Source: Hevea brasiliensis (Eukaryota; Streptophyta; Magnoliopsida; Malpighiales; Euphorbiaceae). Taken from it: a stretch of DNA of 64,000 nt. A program made the translations under genes and the position numbers. This document shows positions 58,117-64,000 of the stretch, one piece after another (within the stretch, counting starts at the first letter, position 1; each line of letters starts with the position of its first letter). The stretch is from assembly GCF_030052815.1 (NCBI RefSeq), contig NC_079495.1, positions 114,287,795 to 114,351,794 of the forward strand, read 5' to 3'. Under the pieces are notes generated by a model. It searched no databases, was not told the DNA's origin, and saw only the letters and a program-made list of their open reading frames with translations.

Positions 58117-59006
58117 TTGACAACTATGGATTTTGTGATGAGACTTTCGAAGATACAGAATAGTTATGATGCAGTATGGGTTATAGTTGATAGACTAACC
58201 AAGTCTAATCACTTTTTGCCAGTCCGGATGGACTATAGCCTGGAAAGATTGGCCAGATTGTACATATATGAGATTGTAAAATTGCATGGAGTGCCAGTAT
58301 CAATTGTATCTACAGGGATCCTAGGTTCACTTCTAGATTCTGGGGTAGTCTTCAGAGAGCCCTAGGAACTAGATTGAACTTCAAAGACAAAGATTCCACC
58401 CACGCATGCATGGCCACCGAGAGGGTTATTCAGATATTGGAGGATATGCTACGGGCTTGTGTGATTGAATTTGAAGGTAGTTGGGATACACACTTGCCTT
58501 TGATTGAGTTTGCTTATAACAACAACTACCAATCAAGCATTGGGATGCCTCCATATGAAGCTTTGTATGGTAGAAAGTGCAAAACTCCCCTATGTTGGGA
58601 TGAGGTAGGTGAAAGGAAGATGATTGGGCCAGAAATTGTTCAGCAGACAGAGGAAAAGATCAGATTGATTAGAGATAGACTCAAGGCTGCATCAGACCGT
58701 CAGAAGTCCTATGTTGGTTTGAAAAGAAGAGATATTGAGTATGCAGTGGGTGATAAGGTATTCCTCAAAGTTTCTCCTTGGAAGAGAATTATGAGATTTG
58801 GCAGAAAGGGGAAACTGAGTCCTCGTTTCATTGGACCATATGAGGTTCTGGAAAGAGTGGGTCCTTTGGCATATCAGTTGGCATTACCTCCAGAGCTAGC
58901 AAAGATACACAGTGTCTTCCATGTGTCCATGTTAAGGAGGTACAGATCTGACCCATCTCATGTACTATCAGTTGAAGAGATTGAAGTAAACCCAGACCTC
59001 TCATAA
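58117..59006 (+). pseudogene. Integrase of A2, B-type, broken
   Basis: The first piece (58117-58365) has TMDFVMRLSKIQNSYDAVWV with the first catalytic aspartate, and RLTKSNHFLPV. The second aspartate block is destroyed ([14 protein letters not shown]). The second piece (58374-59006) has ATERVIQILEDMLRACVIEF with the glutamate, PYEALYGRKCKTPLCWDEV, DKVFLKVSPWKR and LPPELAKIHSVFHVSMLRRY. It is very close to B1's integrase at 21296-22434. The N-terminal zinc region is absent. It is inactive as it stands. Confidence 0.87.
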
Positions 59007-59168
59007 GAGGAAGAACCCATAAAAATTCTGGCTTATGAGGTGAAGCAGTTGAGGAACAAACAGATACACCTGGTTAAAGTGCTGTGGAACCATCATTCAG
59101 CCTAGAAAGCTACTTGGGAACGTGAAGAGGATATGAGGAGACAACACCCACAGCTGTTTAGAGACTAA
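59007..59168 (+). pseudogene. Chromodomain of A2 integrase
   Basis: After a stop, the frame gives EEEPIKILAYEVKQLRNKQI, VKVLWNHHSA, a TAG, then KATWEREEDMRRQHPQLFRD and the final stop. It has the conserved chromodomain pattern VLW...ATWE, here with two in-frame stops and otherwise in one frame. In relatives it binds chromatin to guide insertion. Confidence 0.83.
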
Positions 59169-59201
59169 TGCCAGGTAAAATTTCGTGGACGAAATTTATT
59201 T

Positions 59202-59212
59202 AAGGGGGGGAG
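59202..59212 (+). other. Polypurine tract of A2
   Basis: AAGGGGGGGAG directly before the 3' LTR, parallel to B1. Confidence 0.88.
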
Positions 59213-59215
59213 AAT

Positions 59216-62200
59216 TGTAACACCCCTAAGTTCGGTGAGTGCTCATTGCTCCATTGACTGATGCTATCCGGACAGCTAGAATGCCTAGAACTACACTTCA
59301 ATATGAGTGAGGAGACATAAAATAATAAAATACAAGAAAAGAAAATACAAGAAAAACAAAGAAAAAATAATAGCAAAGAAATGTGATCAAGTTAAGCGAA
59401 CCGGTAAACCTAGCGATGGGTGACCGCACCGGGAAGTCACGGCGTGGACCGTTGACTAGCTCTGGACTGCAGAGAACCCTGGAAAACATTTTTAGGACTT
59501 AAATAGACCCTTATAGAAGAATAAATATCATTAGAAAGATCAAAGAAAAATTAAATAATTAGTACAAAGAAAAGTGAGAAATCGAAAAACAGACAAAACC
59601 CGGTGTTACCGAAAAATCGGGAATGCAACCCGAACAGGGGCATTATGGTCATTTGACATCCCAAATTGTCTTTTGACCTAAATTTCCATTAAAAATAAAT
59701 AGTATTACACTTAGAAAATAAAATGAAAATTTAATTTGGTGGTACCTAAAGTAAATAGCTAAAATCATGGGTTAATGTGGAATAAATGAACAATTAGCTT
59801 ATTATATTATTATTTGGAGTTAGTGGACCATTAATGGATTAATATATACTAAGTGGGGCACGTGTACATCCATTATCCAAGGCAGAAACTTCATCTTCTC
59901 CATTGTACTAAACCTAGCCGAATTGAAGGGGAGGAGAAACCTCCATTGACGTTTCCTTAAAGCTTGGTCCACTCTCTCATTTCAACTCCAATCCCTTAAG
60001 TAGCTTCATGAAAAATTGTCTACACATCACAAGAAAGAGTTTGATACCAATTTTAAGAAGTTTAATCAAGGTTTGGCAAGTTTCAACCATAAGGTAAGTT
60101 AGTATTTTTGAAGATAGCTTTGTTAAGTTTTGTGTGCATGTTATGGGTGTTGGATTTGTGAAGAAAATTTTTGAGTTTGAAGAGTTATTGTTGTGTTCAT
60201 TTTGGACAGCCATGGAGTCATGTAATTGATGAAATAATTGTGCATATATTTGATGAGAAATGATGTTGATCATGATGATTTAATAACCTAGTGAATTACT
60301 TCACATGTATATGGTGAATTTTGCACTTGGAATGGGATTTAATGAATTGTAGGACACTTTGGTGTTGAAGGACAATTTCGGCAGCCTTGAAACTCTTGGA
60401 TAAGTGTATGTGTTCATGAAGATATGGGCAGAATTGTGGCATTAAGGATTGAAGGATATGTGTATGAAATTGTTGTGTAAAGAGTATGTAAAAACTAGTG
60501 ATGTTTATGTGTATGTGTAATGGTATTTGAACTTTGGGAATTAGAGTTATATTTGGTATGTTGAGGATAATTGTAATCTGCCCAAAGTGATGTTAATGTA
60601 AAGTAATATATAGTTTTGGTAATGTACCAAAACAGATTTGGTAGGGAAGTAAACATATTGCAAGGTAAATGTGTGTAATTGATGTGTGTTAAGCAAAGTA
60701 ACCAAGGGCAGTGTACATTTTAGCCAATAAGTTTAAATGTGTAACCTCAATTGGTATCAGACCAATTGGAGGTGGAACTAGGCACAAAATGTGCCAACTT
60801 TCATTGAGAAAACATACTAAAATTCTGCTTGCAAGGTGACATAAGAAAATGACCAATTCGGATTAGGTGCAATTAGGACCTGAAAAATGACCAATTGGGC
60901 AGCAGTGAGTGTTTAGGCCATAACTCACTCAAAACAGGTCCAATTGACCTGAAATTTTAACCATGAATAGTTAAGACCCATACCTACAAGTATTATGAAG
61001 ACACCAAAGCCCAGAAATGACCATAAGAAAGACAAAAAGCTTGCACAAGTTCGGATCCAAAAACTGGCCGAACCAAAATTGACCAAATTGACCTAAAATT
61101 GACCTAATTTGATATTAATTGACCAGCAATAGTATAATGACCATAACTTGGTCTACTTAACTCGGATTGACCTAAAATTTTGCCCCGCATGCAATAAGAC
61201 ATAGATCTACAAGTTTGTAGTTTTGACCGAAACCCGAAAACCGAGGGAACTAGGTCGTCGGGTTAGGTCAAACAAGTATCCTGAAATCCAGCAAATTGCA
61301 AGAAAATGCACTAAACAAGGAAATGAGTTTGGTAAAACGTACCAACCCTAAAACCCTATCGAATGTGACATATTAAGGACACCAAAACCTAATTTACCTT
61401 AAACGCATCGAGGGTCGGTATATTAGGTAATTGAGCAAATAATAGCCTTCAGTGAATTACTTATCGAACATTATCGTTAGAGACAGTTTAATTTAGTACT
61501 GAAACACTTCAAATTGTGTTTCTCAGTTACCAAAGACTCAGGAAAAAGGGAAGGAAACACTGAGTCCAGACCAGGAGACAATTATCAGAGGTTTGTGCAC
61601 AACTAGTTTTTAACTGATTTTACTTTGAATATTTCATATGATTAAATGACATATTTTTCTTATGTATTATGTTTAACAAGCATTGGATTTAATTCAATGA
61701 TTATTGAAAATTGTTATAGTATGTATGAATTTAGCTTTGTTAAATGGTATTTCCACAAGTATTAAGCATTGTTATGGATTGAACAAATTATGTTTTGGAA
61801 AATTGTGATAGAACATGTTTTGAATTGTGAAGGTAATTTTCATGGAAAAATGCAAATTTATGATTTGAATTGTGATGAGCATAAAAATTATTGGATATTA
61901 GAATTGACTTTGAATCGAATTATATTGTGATTTATGCTCACTAAATGGATTGTAATATTGTTTTATATCTCACTATAGATGCTTGACTAGGTTATTACCC
62001 GTCTCTCTCATTTGTTGAGAAGACAATGGAGTTAGTTGTGTTTTGATTACCATAGTACGTGCACAGGCTTAGATTTTCCTCTGATTTGAGGTTAGATCTA
62101 AGTTTATTTTATCGTTATGGCCCTTGCAAAAGATTCATTATTGTGATGGTACTGTGCACGATGATTCGACCTCCCCGACCATAGGGAGTTAGAATCTGAT

Positions 62201-63214
62201 TCGATCTCCCCGACCATAGGGAGTTAGAATCACATCGAATATGGCCCTTTCGGAGTAGTCTTGCATATTAGTGAGATAAAGATTGATTTTTGAGATACAT
62301 AATGGCTTTTGAATGGTAAGAAACTGTGATTTCAATTATGGTTTATGTATAATTGATTTTGTTGAATTACTTAAATGGTTAGTCATGGTTTGATAAATTG
62401 AATTTTGTGATCAAAGTCATTTATACAAATGATTTACATTATTGGCAACGAATATTTTGAGTTTTGAAATTTGATGAGTATTGATTCCCAATTTATTTAT
62501 CAGAAATTTTGTCAATGTATATTGTACTATGTTTTAAATTATAGTTTTGCACCACTGAGTTCACCACTCAGCGATAGCTTTGTATGCTGTCGCAGGTAAG
62601 AAGAGCATAGAGCAGTAAGTAAATTTCCTTGAAGATATATTCAGATCAGCTCCAGGTATATCATAGGTATACCCATGTACATAGGTTTTGATGTATGCAT
62701 GTAATAATATGTATTTAAATTATTTGAGCAGTTGTATAGAAACTCTTGTAAAATATTTTGGTATGTAATTAAATGTAAATTATTGTAAATGTAAATTTGA
62801 GATTTCATTTACTTGAATAGTTTTGTATTATATTTCTTGTATCTCAGTCTTTGAAAAATCAATGATGATTTGAGTTGAGAAAAATGTTGTGTTTAGAAAT
62901 ATGTTGGAGTTGAGATTTGCAAATACATATTGAAGTGCTTTTCTGAGGTTTTTCAAGAACTGCTTTTATTCAAAATACAGAGGGCACTCGCCAAAATTTT
63001 CTGAAATTCCAAATAATTCAAATGTGTCAATTCTATCACTTTAGTTCAAAAAGGTTTTAACACCTGTAAATAGTTCTCACCACTGTAAAAGAAGTAAGAA
63101 AAGTTTTGAAAATCCCTTGTAGTGTATTTAATGGGTTATCAGTAGACGGAGTTGGTAATTCATTAGGTATACTACGGGATCATGTTATGCCTTACAGAAG
63201 GGTAGGGTGTGACA
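59216..63214 (+). repeat. 3' LTR of A2
   Basis: 3999 bp, TGTAACACCCCTAAG to GGGTGTGACA. It contains the same 35-bp duplication, double hairpin and GTAAGT site (60094-60099) as the 5' LTR. Confidence 0.92.
62555..62593 (+). other. Double hairpin, A2 3' LTR
   Basis: Same two stems as at 55601-55639, identical in sequence. Confidence 0.7.
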
Positions 63215-63219
63215 GAGGG

Positions 63220-64000
63220 AGAAACAGCTATATGCCAAATTGTCAAAGTGTGAATTTTGGCTAAAGAAAATATCTTTCTTGGGGCATGTAGTATCAGAAG
63301 AGGGCATCATGGTAGATCTAAGTGAGATTGAAGCTGTCCTTAATTGGAGGCCACCCAGAAATGTCACAGAGATTCGTAGTTTTCTGGGTTTAGTTGGATA
63401 CTATCGTCGATTTGTAAAGGGATTCTCTATGTTGGCATCTCCACTGACCAAGCTACTTAGGAAAGATGTGAAATTTTAGTGGACGGATAAATGCCAATAG
63501 AGTTTTGATGAATTGAAGAAATGTTTGACTGAAGCTCCAGTCCTGACTTTACCTACTCCGAGTAAAGAATACACAGTTTATAGTGATGCTTCTCACAATG
63601 GGTTAGGCTGTGTATTGATGCAAGATTGAAATGTCATTGCCTTTGCATCACACCAGCTAAAACCGCATGAGAGGAATTATCTGACACATGATTTGGAGCT
63701 TGCAGCTATTGTGTTTGCTCTTAAGATCTGGAGACACTATTTGTATGGGGAAAAGTGTTACATCTACACAGATCATAAGAGTTTGAAGTATTTGAGCAAC
63801 CAGAAAGAGCTGAATTTGAGACAGAGGAGATGGTTAGAGTTGATAAAAGACTATGATTGTCTGATAGACTATCAGCCAGGGAAAGCTAATGTTGTGGCTG
63901 ATGCCTTAAGTCACAAGACTATGGCAAGTCTACGGGTTACTCCTTTGTCTATGGTACATGGGTTGAGATCATTATATGCCAGCTTAGAGATTAATGATGA
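63220..64000 (+). pseudogene. Reverse transcriptase end and RNase H of B2, cut by window end
   Basis: It resumes the frame broken by A2 with [20 protein letters not shown], then [18 protein letters not shown] (thumb and connection) and [19 protein letters not shown] stops follow at two places where B1 has CAG (near 63478 and 63498). RNase H blocks are [15 protein letters not shown], a [15 protein letters not shown] and [11 protein letters not shown]. Integrase should follow beyond the window. Confidence 0.9.

Larger units (their letters stand above)
52265..63214 (+). mobile_element. Ty3/gypsy element A2, young, without reverse transcriptase
   Basis: 10.95 kb, from TGTAACACCCC to GGGTGTGACA, flanked by gaggg (52260-52264 and 63215-63219). 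The LTRs (3996 and 3999 bp) look almost identical over most of their length, so insertion is recent. The internal region is only 2.95 kb: gag remnant, a spacer with an integrase relic, then a second integrase with chromodomain. Protease is barely present, and reverse transcriptase and RNase H are absent, so movement would have needed enzymes from another element. Confidence 0.93.
46150..64000 (+). mobile_element. Ty3/gypsy chromovirus B2, interrupted by A2, runs off window
   Basis: A plus-strand relative of B1. The 5' LTR starts at 46150 within the third LTR of the small copia-like array (left flank agtat). Primer site, gag, protease and the first part of reverse transcriptase follow, then element A2 (52265-63214), then the rest of reverse transcriptase and RNase H to the window end. 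Integrase and the 3' LTR must lie beyond 64000. Many in-frame stops are TAG where B1 has CAG. Confidence 0.92.

Noticed and set aside
1..64000. CRISPR arrays, bacterial operons, rRNA and tRNA genes
   Set aside because: No regularly spaced identical repeats, no bacterial-style gene arrangement, and no cloverleaf or rRNA core was recognised. tRNA-like matches are primer-binding sites only.

Overview
This is plant nuclear DNA made almost entirely of nested LTR retrotransposons. I see no intact host gene. The elements belong to plant lineages: Ty3/gypsy chromoviruses of Tekay/Del type, an Athila-like element with a tRNA-Asp type primer site, Ty1/copia, and a Tourist-like MITE. One decayed host fragment resembles the plant calmodulin-binding protein domain family (PF07839). 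The base composition is AT-rich and typical of eudicot heterochromatin. The species cannot be read from the sequence; a woody eudicot, perhaps Euphorbiaceae, is only a guess.

Layout from left to right. 1-1209 is the end of a minus-strand LTR cut by the window edge. 1210-2636 and 11727-12480 are the two halves of one old Ty1/copia element, split by gypsy copy A1 (2637-11726, target duplication gtcct). 12835-13455 is the calmodulin-binding pseudogene, itself interrupted by a 242-bp MITE (13002-13243, TSD tta). 13885-16005 is a minus-strand solo LTR (TSD cctta). 17320-30085 is a four-copy tandem repeat of about 240 bp, split by full-length minus-strand gypsy copy B1 (17558-29364, TSD aattc). 31093-41500 is an Athila-like, gag-only element on the minus strand, with a second solo LTR of the 2.1-kb family inside it (36062-38170, TSD cattc). 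43294-46149 is a minus-strand tandem multimer of a small, copia-like, non-coding element (LTR-internal-LTR-internal-LTR). From 46150 to the window end runs plus-strand gypsy copy B2, inserted in the last LTR of that multimer. B2 is in turn interrupted inside reverse transcriptase by gypsy copy A2 (52265-63214, TSD gaggg).

Coding capacity. B1 and B2 keep recognisable gag, protease, reverse transcriptase and RNase H (B1 also integrase and chromodomain), all broken by frameshifts and stops. Many stops look like CAG to TAG changes, as expected after deamination of methylated CHG sites. A2 has no reverse transcriptase. It carries two integrase pieces of different type, the second close to B1's, so it looks like a recombinant. 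Its two 4-kb LTRs are nearly identical, making it the youngest insertion here. A1 has lost almost all of pol.

The most unusual structural signal is a pair of adjacent hairpins near the 3' part of the gypsy LTRs. Both stems are clear in A2, B1 and B2. In A1 the first stem is intact but the second is shortened in one LTR and lost in the other. Stem bases change between copies while pairing is largely kept.
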